A DNA stretch of 64,000 bases from CBDBBY01 sp965205055 (GTDB taxonomy: Bacteria > Pseudomonadota > Alphaproteobacteria > Rhodobacterales > Rhodobacteraceae). The notes under the pieces are model-generated. The model was given only the letters and a program-made list of their open reading frames with translations, was not told the origin of the DNA and searched no databases. The DNA lies in contig OZ242030.1 of assembly GCA_965205055.1 (NCBI GenBank), forward strand, positions 186,001 through 250,000, read 5' to 3'. Positions 18,144 through 26,655 of this stretch are shown piece after piece; positions within the stretch are counted from its first letter, which is position 1; every line of letters starts with the position of its first letter. The position numbers and the translations under genes are program-made.

Positions 18144-19322
18144 TTACTCGTGAACTTCCTGCAGTTTCCAGCCGGCGCTGGTGATTTCCATCACGTAGGT
18201 CGGCTTGATGGCGTCGCCGTCCTCGCCGAATGAAATCGGACCTTCCAGCGCCGGGAAATCTCTGAGCGCCGTCAGCTGGTCGCGGACGGCCGTGCGTTCG
18301 GCTTCAAGATTGGCCTCGTCGCCGGTAACGCCGGCTTCCCGCATCGCATGCGCATACATCATCACGATGCCGTAGGTCGAGGCGTCGAACTGAGTCGGAG
18401 CGGTCCGCTCAATGCCGCCAGCTTCGGCGCGCGCCTTGAACTCGGCCGCGAAGGCTTTGGTATCGTCATTGAGATCCCAGTAGAACGTCGTCGGGAATAC
18501 CGATCCGATGCCGGCTTCGCCGATGCGCTCGGGCAGGGTGACGTCGAACACGGTCGATCCGGCGACCAAACGGCCCTCGTGGCCTTGGCGGCGCATTTCG
18601 TTGGCCAACTTGATCGCGGCTTCGGGCGGGGCGCCCACGGCAACGACATCCGCGCTGGTTTCAGCCAATTGCGACGCCTGAACCGAAAGGTCGAAGGCCG
18701 CATACTTGAAAGTGACCGAATTCTGAACCGGCAACGCCGCTTGGTCGAGAACGGCCGGCAAAATGCGCTCGCCGATTACAACCGAGACCCTATCGTCGGT
18801 GGCGTAGGCGATCGAGGACGTGCTTGCGTCAGGATCGATCTTTTTCAACGTCGCCACGGCGCGGCTGATCATGATGGCTTCGTTGGTGGTGTTCCGGAAG
18901 CCATAGGTGAACGGCTCGGCCAATCCGGGCGCGGAAGAGGCCATGGACATGCTGGCCACACCAGCGCGCTCCGCCTGCGGGAATACGACTTGAGCTTCGG
19001 AGGAGGAAAACGGGCCGACGATGGCCAGAACGTTTTCATCCTGAGCCAGCTGGCGAATGCCGACGACGGCCTGGTCCGGTTTGCCGGCGGTGTCGAATTC
19101 GACCAGCGTGAGCTGCTTGCCGTTGATGCCGCCGGCGGCGTTGATTTCGTCGACGGCGATCTGAGCGCCGATCGTGTTGGTCCTCGATAGGCTGACGAAC
19201 GGGCCGCTTTTGGCCACCAAGTACCCGATCTTGAGCTCGTCCGCAGCATTCGCAGCACCGACCGAGGCGACAAAGGCTGCAAGCGCGGTCGCCGCAAGCT
19301 GCGTTCTGAAGATGTGTTTCAT
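18144..19322 (-). CDS. LivK-type ABC transporter substrate-binding protein
   Basis: The 392-residue protein has a Sec signal (MKHIFRTQLAATALAAFVAS, cleavage near ANA-AD), then a type 1 periplasmic-binding fold (LKIGYLVAKSGPFVSLS, NAAGGINGKQL). The ATG at 19322 has AGGGAG 8-13 nt upstream. It is the substrate receptor for the LivHMGF permease at 22.4-25.6 kb. Being first in the operon with UbiD/UbiX, it probably binds the aromatic acid being degraded. A palindrome 70 bp upstream matches one before livH. Confidence 0.9.
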   Translation of the reverse strand: MKHIFRTQLAATALAAFVASVGAANAADELKIGYLVAKSGPFVSLSRTNTIGAQIAVDEINAAGGINGKQLTLVEFDTAGKPDQAVVGIRQLAQDENVLAIVGPFSSSEAQVVFPQAERAGVASMSMASSAPGLAEPFTYGFRNTTNEAIMISRAVATLKKIDPDASTSSIAYATDDRVSVVIGERILPAVLDQAALPVQNSVTFKYAAFDLSVQASQLAETSADVVAVGAPPEAAIKLANEMRRQGHEGRLVAGSTVFDVTLPERIGEAGIGSVFPTTFYWDLNDDTKAFAAEFKARAEAGGIERTAPTQFDASTYGIVMMYAHAMREAGVTGDEANLEAERTAVRDQLTALRDFPALEGPISFGEDGDAIKPTYVMEITSAGWKLQEVHE

Positions 19323-19391
19323 TGAGTTGCTCCCTAATTTGTCTTCGTAGGATGATCGACGGATCAATCGGACTTCACGCAGTGATACAGT

Positions 19392-19405
19392 AGTGAAATT
19401 TTACA
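19392..19405. promoter_or_regulatory. Palindrome-like site upstream of livK, candidate GntR operator
   Basis: AGTGAAATTTTACA differs from the perfect 14-bp palindrome upstream of livH (25675-25688) at only two positions. The flanks also agree: GATAC precedes and GTCAA follows both copies. A single regulator, best guess the GntR at 21029-21715, could act on importer genes in both operons. Confidence 0.55.
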
Positions 19406-19449
19406 ATCCCGTCAAAGCAAATGATCCGGACTGCGCGCGCCAACACCGG

Positions 19450-20376
19450 CTATCCCGTGCCCGAGATGAATTTTTCGGCCTCAAGCGCGGCCATGCAGCC
19501 GCTTCCGGCTGCGGTGACGGCCTGCCGGAAGATTTTGTCCTGCACGTCGCCCGCGGCAAACACGCCTTCGAGAGAAGTGCATGTGCTGTCGGGTTTGGTC
19601 AGAATGTAGCCTTCCGAATCGAGGTCCAGAATTTCGGCGACCAGACTTGTGTTCGGCGTATGTCCGATGGCCACAAAAATCCCATCCGCGTTCAGGGCTT
19701 GCTCGGAACCGTCGCGGGTCGAGACAAGGTTGACTCCCGCCAGCCTGCCGTCCTCGCCGAAAAAGGAGTCGGGCCGTTGGCTCCACATGACGTCGATGTT
19801 TTCGGTGCCGAGCAGTTTGCCTTGGAGCATCTTTTCGGCGCGCAGTTCGTCTCGGCGATGAATGAGCGTGACATGCGAGGCCAAATTGGACAGGAACAGC
19901 GCCTCTTCCACTGCGGTGTTGCCGCCGCCGATGACCGCGACGCGCATTCCCTTGAAGAACGGACCGTCGCAAGTGGCGCAGGCCGAAATGCCGGCGCCCA
20001 GAAAGTCGGTCTCGCCTGGGATGCCCAGCCACTTGGCCTGAGCGCCGGTGCACAGGATGATCGTGTCGGCCGTGTAGATATCGCCGAGTTCGCCTTCGGC
20101 CACGAAGGGGCGCCGGCTCAGGTCGAGCGATACGATGGTGTCCGTCACGATGCTGGTGCCGACCGCCTTCGCCTGCCCTTCCATCTGTTCCATCAGCCAA
20201 GGGCCCTGAACTGTCTCGGCGAAACCGGGATAGTTGTCGACGTCCGTTGTGATCGTCATTTGCCCGCCGGGCTGCTCGCCGTGGATCAAGGTCGGCTGCA
20301 ATCCAGCGCGGGCTGCGTATATCGCCGCGGTGTTGCCGGCCGGACCGGACCCGAGAATCAGGACTTTGCTATGCAT
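19450..20376 (-). CDS. trxB: Thioredoxin reductase
   Basis: The 308-residue flavoprotein has FAD-binding GSGPAG (10-15), redox-active CATC (Cys133, Cys136) and NADPH-binding GGGNTAVEEA. These are diagnostic for low-molecular-weight TrxB. It is divergent from a MarR gene, with a strong inverted repeat between them, so its expression is probably tied to the catabolic cluster. A separate putative promoter region separates it from livK (127 bp). It likely reduces the WCPQC thioredoxin at 15482-15799. Whether it is the only TrxB of the cell cannot be told. Confidence 0.93.
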   Translation of the reverse strand: MHSKVLILGSGPAGNTAAIYAARAGLQPTLIHGEQPGGQMTITTDVDNYPGFAETVQGPWLMEQMEGQAKAVGTSIVTDTIVSLDLSRRPFVAEGELGDIYTADTIILCTGAQAKWLGIPGETDFLGAGISACATCDGPFFKGMRVAVIGGGNTAVEEALFLSNLASHVTLIHRRDELRAEKMLQGKLLGTENIDVMWSQRPDSFFGEDGRLAGVNLVSTRDGSEQALNADGIFVAIGHTPNTSLVAEILDLDSEGYILTKPDSTCTSLEGVFAAGDVQDKIFRQAVTAAGSGCMAALEAEKFISGTG

Positions 20377-20432
20377 GGCGGCGGTTCTCCCTGGTCGATT
20401 CGGTGCATTTTTATCTAATCTACTTATCTAAG

Positions 20433-20466
20433 TTAGGAAGTCAATATACTTAGTTGACTTACCTAA
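20433..20466. promoter_or_regulatory. Inverted repeat between trxB and marR, candidate MarR operator
   Basis: The core arms AAGTCAA (20438-20444) and TTGACTT (20454-20460) are perfect with a 9-nt spacer. They extend outward to TTAGG and CCTAA with one extra base on the right. The site is in the 130-bp AT-rich region between divergent trxB and marR, the standard arrangement for MarR autoregulation together with control of the divergent gene. Confidence 0.7.
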
Positions 20467-20506
20467 TTTACTTCCCTAGTTTGGCTGCGAAAGAGGTGGA
20501 GCCTCC

Positions 20507-21037
20507 ATGCCGGATCAAGACTTCAAACGCCCCAATACCGTGTCCCGGCCCGAACTGCTGGTTGACGGAAGCGATTTCCAGTTTCGGCAGATGATCTACG
20601 AGATGGACCATCTTTCGCATCTCATTCAGGAGACTCGCCGCAACATCTCTCAGGCCATTGACCTGTCGCCGCCCGAATTCAATGCGCTGATGGGGGTCGC
20701 CCAGCTTCAGGGCGAGCGGGGCGTCAGCGTCGGCGACCTTGCCCGGCATTTGCGCGTCGCGGGGCCCTTCGCCACTCAGCAGGCCAATTTGCTGTCCAAG
20801 CGCGGGCTGGTGTCCAAATCGCCCAATCCCGCGGACCGCCGGTCGACGCTGCTGGAGCTGACCTGCGACGGGCGGAAGATGATGCAGGATCTGGCGCCTG
20901 GGCTGCAGCGCTTGAACGACCGCATCTTTGCGTCTCTGGATCGGGAGGATTTTCACAAGTTCTGCCAGTTGCTGCGGATGGTTGCCGGCGGTTGGAACGA
21001 CACCAGCTTGAAAATAGCGGAGCGGATTTCAGAGTAG
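20507..21037 (+). CDS. MarR family regulator, divergent from trxB
   Basis: The 176-residue MarR protein has the winged-helix segment SVGDLARHLRVAGPFATQQ and the wing NPADRRSTLLELT. It is a paralogue of the MarR at 10791-11333, sharing the RPELL...FRQ N-terminus. It is the only + strand gene of the catabolic block between 9.6 and 25.6 kb. The 34-bp inverted repeat upstream suggests it represses itself and trxB. Its last 9 bases overlap the 3' end of the convergent gntR gene. Confidence 0.9.
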   Translation: MPDQDFKRPNTVSRPELLVDGSDFQFRQMIYEMDHLSHLIQETRRNISQAIDLSPPEFNALMGVAQLQGERGVSVGDLARHLRVAGPFATQQANLLSKRGLVSKSPNPADRRSTLLELTCDGRKMMQDLAPGLQRLNDRIFASLDREDFHKFCQLLRMVAGGWNDTSLKIAERISE

Positions 21038-21715
21038 CTTTCCGACATTCTCTTTGAAAGACAGAATATGGGCGCGCATCGCATGTTCTGCAGATGACCT
21101 GTTCCCGCTTTTCATGGCATCCAGGATCTTGTAATGATCCTCGCGGACACGATCCGCATGCGCTTTGTTGGCCAGCGAGACGAACCAGATCCGCATTGAG
21201 CGCTCGTGCAGGTTCCTGAGGATCTCGGCCAGAACTTGGTTTCCGGCAATCTGCGCGATCTTGCCGTGGAATTGCCTGTCAATCATCATCTGTGCTTGAA
21301 TGTCGCCCTTCTTGGCGTACTGGTCCGCTTCAGCCAGGATGCACTGCAGCTCAATTGCGCTTTGAGCGGTGATTTTCTCACACGCTTGGCCAGCGCAAAA
21401 GGTCTCGTTCACGAGCCTCAGATCGATAATTTCTGCGACTTCCTGGAGCGAGATGGCTTTGACGATCAGCCCCTTGCGCGGAATCAGCTCGAGCAGACCG
21501 TCATGGGTCAAATGCCGAACCGCGTGGTGAATGGGGGTCCTGCCGATCTCAAGATCTTCACTCAGCATCGCCTCGTTCAGATAGGATCCCGGCTCATAGA
21601 CCAGCGTGATGATCCGAAACTTCAGCTTCTCGTAGGCGATGTCGGCCAGAGACTGCCGCGCTTTCTTTTCCGGCGATTCCGTCTCGAAGGATTTTTGCTT
21701 GGCTTTTGCGCTCAT
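21029..21715 (-). CDS. GntR (FadR/VanR-type) regulator
   Basis: The 228-residue protein has an N-terminal GntR winged helix (YEKLKFRIITLVYEPGSYLN, RTPIHHAVRHLTHDGLL) and an FCD effector domain with the expected Asp/His metal ligands (DLRL, DRQFHGKI, DHYKILDAM). It is the last gene of the livHMGF-DUF2848-gntR operon. FCD proteins usually sense organic acids. The palindrome AGTGAAATTTCACT upstream of livH is a reasonable autoregulatory site. It converges on marR with a 9-bp 3' overlap. Confidence 0.9.
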   Translation of the reverse strand: MSAKAKQKSFETESPEKKARQSLADIAYEKLKFRIITLVYEPGSYLNEAMLSEDLEIGRTPIHHAVRHLTHDGLLELIPRKGLIVKAISLQEVAEIIDLRLVNETFCAGQACEKITAQSAIELQCILAEADQYAKKGDIQAQMMIDRQFHGKIAQIAGNQVLAEILRNLHERSMRIWFVSLANKAHADRVREDHYKILDAMKSGNRSSAEHAMRAHILSFKENVGKLL

Positions 21716-21723
21716 ACGCACGG

Positions 21724-22422
21724 TTATCCGACCACCGGCAAAGTTTCGACTGAATAGCTGTGCGAAATGGAGCGGCCCGTTTGCGGGTCGCGCAGCGAGA
21801 ACTCGAACGCTTCGGCCGGACGAACGCCGCCGATCGCGGCCAATGTGCCGCCCATCATTACGTCGCCGGGCCCGAATTTCGTTCCGGTGCTCGCTTCGAA
21901 TGCGGCAACCAGATCCTGCGGGTGCAGCATCGCGGCGACTTTGCCATTCTGGTACGCGACCCGCTCGCCGCCGATGGTGGCGTGGCTGGCGATCTCCAGA
22001 GAATCCCACCGCTCCTTGAGATCGTCGTATCGCCAAAGCTGCTGCGCGACAGGCTTGTCGCACATCTGCTTTGAAACCGTGATGTTGTAGGCCTCGACAT
22101 GGCGGTCGGTGTGGTCCGAGCCGGCGCCGACCCACCAGTCCCCTTCGATATTGAAGATCACGAACTCGACTTCGCCCGATGAATTCTCGCCCGGGTTCTG
22201 CAATAGCTCTTCCTGCGTCAGGCGCGATGTCGATGCGCGATAGAACATCGGCGTCTCGGCCGGGCGGGCGACACCCAGCTCTTCAAGCTCGTCTATGTGT
22301 TTGTTCATCGCGGCTTTGTCGCGTCCGGTCCAGCCGGCGATGATGAAGCGTGATGGAGAGAACGTGATCCGGCGAGTTTCCTCGGCGCACAGCTCGAGGG
22401 TCAATTCAGGCGTTTTTGTCAC
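21724..22422 (-). CDS. DUF2848 family protein (fumarylacetoacetate hydrolase-like)
   Basis: The 232-residue protein matches the DUF2848 pattern: N-terminal beta-rich half, GDWWVGAGSDHTDR, and C-terminal GDVMMGGTLAAIGG, which echoes the fumarylacetoacetate hydrolase fold. It starts with GTG overlapping the livF stop by four bases (GTGA), so it is coupled to the importer. It probably hydrolyses a C-C or ester bond late in the pathway; the specific reaction is not known. Confidence 0.8.
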   Translation of the reverse strand: MTKTPELTLELCAEETRRITFSPSRFIIAGWTGRDKAAMNKHIDELEELGVARPAETPMFYRASTSRLTQEELLQNPGENSSGEVEFVIFNIEGDWWVGAGSDHTDRHVEAYNITVSKQMCDKPVAQQLWRYDDLKERWDSLEIASHATIGGERVAYQNGKVAAMLHPQDLVAAFEASTGTKFGPGDVMMGGTLAAIGGVRPAEAFEFSLRDPQTGRSISHSYSVETLPVVG

Positions 22423-23153
22423 GTTGGGCTTCCTTCCGTTTCAGCAGTCACACCAAGGTAGGCTTCGTGCAGGCGCGGATCGTCGGCAAGCGCCTTGGCA
22501 TCGCCGGACAGGATCAGCCTGCCGCGTTCCAGAACATATCCTGTATCGGCCAAAGCCAAGGCCTGCTCGGTGTTCTGTTCAACAAGCAAAACCGTCAGCC
22601 CGCCGTTGTTGAGATCGCCCAGGAGTTTGAACAGGTCTTTGACGAACAGCGGCGAAAGGCCGAGCGAGGGTTCGTCCAGCATCAGCAGGTCAGGTTTCGC
22701 GAGAAGCGCGCGGCCGATGGCCAGCATCTGCTGTTCGCCGCCCGACAGGCAGCTGGCCAGCATGTGCCGCCGCTCCTGCAGGTTCGGAAACCGGTCGTAG
22801 ATCGTTTCCATCTCGGAGCGGAGCGCGCTCGTGTCGTCGCGCTGATAGCCGCCCAGCAGAAGGTTCTCTTCGATGGTTTGCGAAATCAGGATGCGGCGTC
22901 CTTCCGGCACTAGCGCCAAGCCCGACTTGATGCGCCGGCTGGGCGACCAGGCGGTGATGGTTTCGCCATTGAAGACGATGCGGCCCGAGGCGGGCTTTTC
23001 AACGCCCAGAACAGCTTTGAGAAGCGTGGATTTTCCCGCGCCGTTGGCGCCCAGAACCGTTGCGATTTCGCCCTCGCGGACCTTGATCGAGAAATCCCGA
23101 AGCGCGGAAATGCGCCCGAATTTGACGTCGAGCCCGTCGATTTCAAGCAGCAT
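22419..23153 (-). CDS. livF: ABC transporter ATPase LivF
   Basis: The 244-residue ATPase has Walker A GANGAGKST, signature LSGGEQQ, and Walker B LLMLDEPS. LivF hallmarks are VPEGRRI and the LGLSP following Walker B. It starts at 23153 inside the end of livG (11-nt overlap). One of two ATPases of a branched-chain-type (HAAT) importer, here probably importing an aromatic acid. Confidence 0.93.
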   Translation of the reverse strand: MLLEIDGLDVKFGRISALRDFSIKVREGEIATVLGANGAGKSTLLKAVLGVEKPASGRIVFNGETITAWSPSRRIKSGLALVPEGRRILISQTIEENLLLGGYQRDDTSALRSEMETIYDRFPNLQERRHMLASCLSGGEQQMLAIGRALLAKPDLLMLDEPSLGLSPLFVKDLFKLLGDLNNGGLTVLLVEQNTEQALALADTGYVLERGRLILSGDAKALADDPRLHEAYLGVTAETEGSPT

Positions 23154-23919
23154 TGTCCGCGTCCTCCATATCAACACCCAGATAGGCGGACTGAACTTTC
23201 GGGTCTTTCTCCACTTCTTCCATCGTGCCTTCGGCGACTTTTTCGCCAAAGTTCAGAACGACCACGCGCTCGCACAGGTTGCGCACGAAATGCATGTCAT
23301 GTTCGACCACGAGAAGGGTGACGCCTTTCCGTGCGACAGTTTTGAGTTCGCGCATCAGCTCGTCGGTTTCCGACGGATTCAGGCCCGCGGCCGGCTCGTC
23401 CAGCAAGAGGATCTGCGGCTCGGCCAGAAGCGCGCGCACCAAATCCACGCGCTTTCGCAGACCGTAGGGCAAGGCATCGACGGTTTCTTCGGCATAGTCC
23501 GAAAGCCGCGCCTCCTCCAATGCTTCGTAGGCGGAGCGCCACCACTTGTGTCTGCGGAACATGCCGAAAGGCTGCAGCATGTTGACCACGCCGCCCGCAT
23601 TGATGTGCTGGCCAAGGATAAGGTTTTCCACCACCGTCAGGTGTTTCATCAGGCGCACGTTCTGGAAATTGCGCGACACGCCGTATCCGATCCGCTTTTT
23701 CGACGGCACATGCGTGATATCGGTGCCGCCGACCAGGATTGAGCCGCTGGTGACGGGATAAACGCCCGAGATCAGGTTGAAGATCGTCGTCTTGCCCGCG
23801 CCGTTGGGGCCGATCAACGCGAAGCGCTCGCCGGTGTCGACCGTGAACGAGACATCGTGAGTGACCTCGAGCGAGCCGAAGTTCTTGACGAGGTTGCGGA
23901 CTTCAAGCGCCGGCGTCAT
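23143..23919 (-). CDS. livG: ABC transporter ATPase LivG
   Basis: The 258-residue ATPase has Walker A GPNGAGKTT, SRNFQNVRL (typical LivG Q-loop region), a degenerate signature segment near LPYGLRKRVDL, Walker B ILLLDEPAAGLNP and VVEHDM. Its ATG overlaps the livM stop by 4 nt (ATGA). It pairs with LivF on the LivHM permease. Confidence 0.93.
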   Translation of the reverse strand: MTPALEVRNLVKNFGSLEVTHDVSFTVDTGERFALIGPNGAGKTTIFNLISGVYPVTSGSILVGGTDITHVPSKKRIGYGVSRNFQNVRLMKHLTVVENLILGQHINAGGVVNMLQPFGMFRRHKWWRSAYEALEEARLSDYAEETVDALPYGLRKRVDLVRALLAEPQILLLDEPAAGLNPSETDELMRELKTVARKGVTLLVVEHDMHFVRNLCERVVVLNFGEKVAEGTMEEVEKDPKVQSAYLGVDMEDADNAA

Positions 23920-24767
23920 GCCGCTGCCCCTTTGCGGAGAAGCGGAGCTTTGAGGCGGCGCATCATGTTAGCGGTGATCATTCCCTCGGGACGCAGCACC
24001 ATGAAGCCGATGATGAAAGCCGCGAAAATCAAATACCGCCACTCTTCCCCGGCACGGAGCACCTCGGGCAGGAAGGTAAAGAATGCCGCCCCCACAAGCG
24101 GTCCGACAACCGTCTGCGTGCCGCCAAGAATCACGAACAGCACCGTATAGATCGAGACCAGCGCGCCGAAGCTCTGCGCCTCGATATAAGACAGGTAGTG
24201 GGCCTGCAGGCCGCCAGCGATCGCCGCGAGCATGCCGCCGAGGACAAACGCGGCCAGTTGAACATTCTTGACTTCGACGCCGAACAAGTCGCAGACCGTC
24301 GGGTCGTTCTTTATCGCCGTCAGGTAAAGCCAGAAGCGCGTTTGCGACAGGACGAACAGCACCAGAACAATCGCGATGGCCGTCAGCACGATGGCGGGCA
24401 TCTCGATGAATCCGAAGACCGGATAGCCTTGGGCGGCTCCGACGATATCAAGGTTTAGAAACACCGCGACCAGTATCTGCCCGAGAGCGAAGGTCGCCAA
24501 CGCCAGATAGATCCCGGATGTGCGCAGCACCGGTATCCCGATTAAAAGCGCTATCACGCCGGACACCAAGGACCCGATCAGGATCGCCACCGCGATGGGC
24601 AGACCCAATTCGTTGCTGCCATAGGCCGCCACATAAGCGCCTACGGCCATGAACCCCGCCGCGCCCAGATTCAGCTGACCGGCCACAAGCGGCAGCGCTG
24701 CCGCGTAGGCCATGATCACGTTGATCGACAGGATGACCAGAAGTCCGTCAATATAGCCGCTGAACAT
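23916..24767 (-). CDS. livM: ABC transporter permease LivM
   Basis: This 283-residue membrane protein has about eight to ten hydrophobic segments and the LivM motifs LNLGAAGFMAVGAYVAAYG and the cytoplasmic EAA-like loop LTAIKNDPTVCDLFG. The ATG at 24767 overlaps the livH stop by one base (TGATG). Together with LivH it forms the transmembrane channel. Confidence 0.92.
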   Translation of the reverse strand: MFSGYIDGLLVILSINVIMAYAAALPLVAGQLNLGAAGFMAVGAYVAAYGSNELGLPIAVAILIGSLVSGVIALLIGIPVLRTSGIYLALATFALGQILVAVFLNLDIVGAAQGYPVFGFIEMPAIVLTAIAIVLVLFVLSQTRFWLYLTAIKNDPTVCDLFGVEVKNVQLAAFVLGGMLAAIAGGLQAHYLSYIEAQSFGALVSIYTVLFVILGGTQTVVGPLVGAAFFTFLPEVLRAGEEWRYLIFAAFIIGFMVLRPEGMITANMMRRLKAPLLRKGAAA

Positions 24768-25636
24768 CACAGCTTCTCCCGTACTTGCGCCGAGCCGAAC
24801 AAGCCCTGCGGCCGCGCCATCAAAATGATCAGCAGCAATCCGTAAACCGACAGGTCGACGACGTCGGATCCCAGGAAATAGATCGACATGACCTCGGCCA
24901 AGCCGATCAGAAGACCGCCCGCGATCGCGCCCCAGACGGATCCCATGCCGCCGATGATCATTGCCGAGATGCCCTTGAAGCCCACCTCTTCGCCCATGAA
25001 GGGCGACACCTGGTTGTAGTTGACGGCAAACAGCATTCCGCCGATTGCCGCGACAGCGCCGGATATCAGAAAGATCAGCGGCACGACCCTGTTGGTGTTC
25101 ACGCCCAGAAACTCTGCCGTCGTCGTGTCCTCGGCGATGGCGCGGATGCCGCGCCCGACCCTTGTTTTCTTGAGGAAGCGGCTGATCCCGATGACGATCG
25201 CCACCGACAGGACCAGTCCCAAAAGCTGCGCCGATCCGATTACCAGATCGCCCAGGGTGATCGTCGTGTTCGGAATGATCTGCGGAAACCTCTGCTGGTC
25301 GGAGCCGTAGTACACCAGAAAGATCTGCTCGAACAGAATCAGAAAGCCCAGCGAGCTGACCAGAGGCACTTCGTGCTCCGATCCCTTCATCCAGCTGAAG
25401 GTCAGCCGTTCCACGACCAGAGCGCAGGCGCAGGCGATCAGGAAAGCGATCGCGAAGGACAGGACGGGCGGCACGCCCATGGTGATCAGGACCCACGAAA
25501 TCATCCCGCCCAGCATGAAGAGGCCGGGTATGGAGAAATTCAGAAAGTTGAGAATGCCGATGCTCAGCGTGAAGGCGACCGCCACCAGCACGTAGACCGA
25601 TCCCAGCATCAATCCGTTTATAAGCTGCTGCAGCAT
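24767..25636 (-). CDS. livH: ABC transporter permease LivH
   Basis: The 289-residue permease has the LivH start LINGLMLGSVYVLVAVAFTL, NFSIPGLFMLGG, and the EAA-like loop GRGIRAIAEDTTTAEFLGV. It is the first gene of the livHMGF-DUF2848-gntR operon, all overlapping or nearly so. A perfect 14-bp palindrome lies 39 bp upstream of the start. Confidence 0.92.
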   Translation of the reverse strand: MLQQLINGLMLGSVYVLVAVAFTLSIGILNFLNFSIPGLFMLGGMISWVLITMGVPPVLSFAIAFLIACACALVVERLTFSWMKGSEHEVPLVSSLGFLILFEQIFLVYYGSDQQRFPQIIPNTTITLGDLVIGSAQLLGLVLSVAIVIGISRFLKKTRVGRGIRAIAEDTTTAEFLGVNTNRVVPLIFLISGAVAAIGGMLFAVNYNQVSPFMGEEVGFKGISAMIIGGMGSVWGAIAGGLLIGLAEVMSIYFLGSDVVDLSVYGLLLIILMARPQGLFGSAQVREKL

Positions 25637-26655
25637 CTGATCTTGCTCCCGTTATGCGCCGAACACGATACGATAGTGAAATTTCACTGTCGTCAAGAGA
25701 GCGAGGGCGAGTTTTTTTGAAGTTTCTGGCGCGACGACCGAATGTTTTGACGCGGCGCACAACAAGATTCATAAAATACAATACGTTAGATCGCGACTGC
25801 TTCCGAAGGCCCGTTGCGTTTTGCGTAAGGGCGTGATTCCCGGGGATTGGCAGAATTGGAGGTCGGGATGCCGAGACAACGAAGCTTTTGGAACTTCGAG
25901 GAGCATTTCGGCGCGGTATCGGCCAAGGGGAGCCGCTGGAGAAGCTGGCGGCGACGGTCGATTTCAGGCAGTTTCGGCCGATTCCGGAGAAGACCGCGAG
26001 CCGCCCTCGGGCGCGAAGGGCGGCCGCCTGGCCTTCCCTGGCTCCGAAAGCCTCTCCGGCCCCTGTCCGCCCAAAAAAGCATTCCTCGCCGGGATAGGGG
26101 CCATTCTTGACGCCGATAGGAGAGTCATTTTTGAATGCTTGCTTGTGCACTTCGTCCGCCGGAAGATCCGGATGGGACCGTTCGATCCGAAACGTCGGCT
26201 TGGCCTGCACCAAGACCGACGTCACGATGGCGAACATGGCCTGCAACTTGGATCCGCTGCGATGGCTTAACGATCAGGCCAAGCCGCCGTCTGACGGCCG
26301 AGCGTCCGCTTGAGGCCCGCATCGGTCCGGCGAAGCCGGAACAGGCCCGAATCTTGCACCGGGGATCCCTAAATCCGGGCCAAATCCGACCGCATCCGGT
26401 CTTGGCCGCCCCGAGATTCCGCTTCGACCCTCGCAAAGGCGGGTGACGCAGACGGAAAAGCGCAATCGAAATACAGAAGGCATCCTCTGTTTGAAAAACT
26501 TCACAATATTGATTGAGAAATATCACTATGCGCGCGTCGCCAAAAGTGCTAGTGTGGGTGTGTCCCGGATTGCGGCTTGCCGCTTTTCAAGCCTGGAACG
26601 CGGGCCGCGACGTAAAGGAATCCGGTTTCTTCAACGGGAAAGGAGCGAAATACCC
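25637..26655. other. Long intergenic region upstream of livH and of hydrolase 1
   Basis: No gene is supported over about 1 kb; open frames on both strands have biased, shadow-like composition. It holds the livH promoter with its palindrome (25675-25688). A block at 25735-25790 resembles 28551-28603, and a 100-bp block from 26513 is conserved before the second hydrolase copy. The DNA between those two blocks (about 25791-26500) has no counterpart in the second copy. Confidence 0.55.
25675..25688. promoter_or_regulatory. Perfect palindrome upstream of livH, candidate GntR operator
   Basis: AGTGAAATTTCACT is a perfect 14-bp palindrome, 39 bp before the livH start. A near-copy precedes livK (19392-19405), and the 10-bp core TGAAATTTCA recurs exactly at 28615-28624 before the second hydrolase gene. 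Size and symmetry suit a GntR dimer, and a gntR gene is in the downstream operon. Confidence 0.6.

Noticed and set aside
25821..26446. Several overlapping open frames upstream of hydrolase 1
   Set aside because: Composition is Arg/Pro/Gly-rich and shadow-like in every frame, with no RBS or motif. Treated as non-coding.
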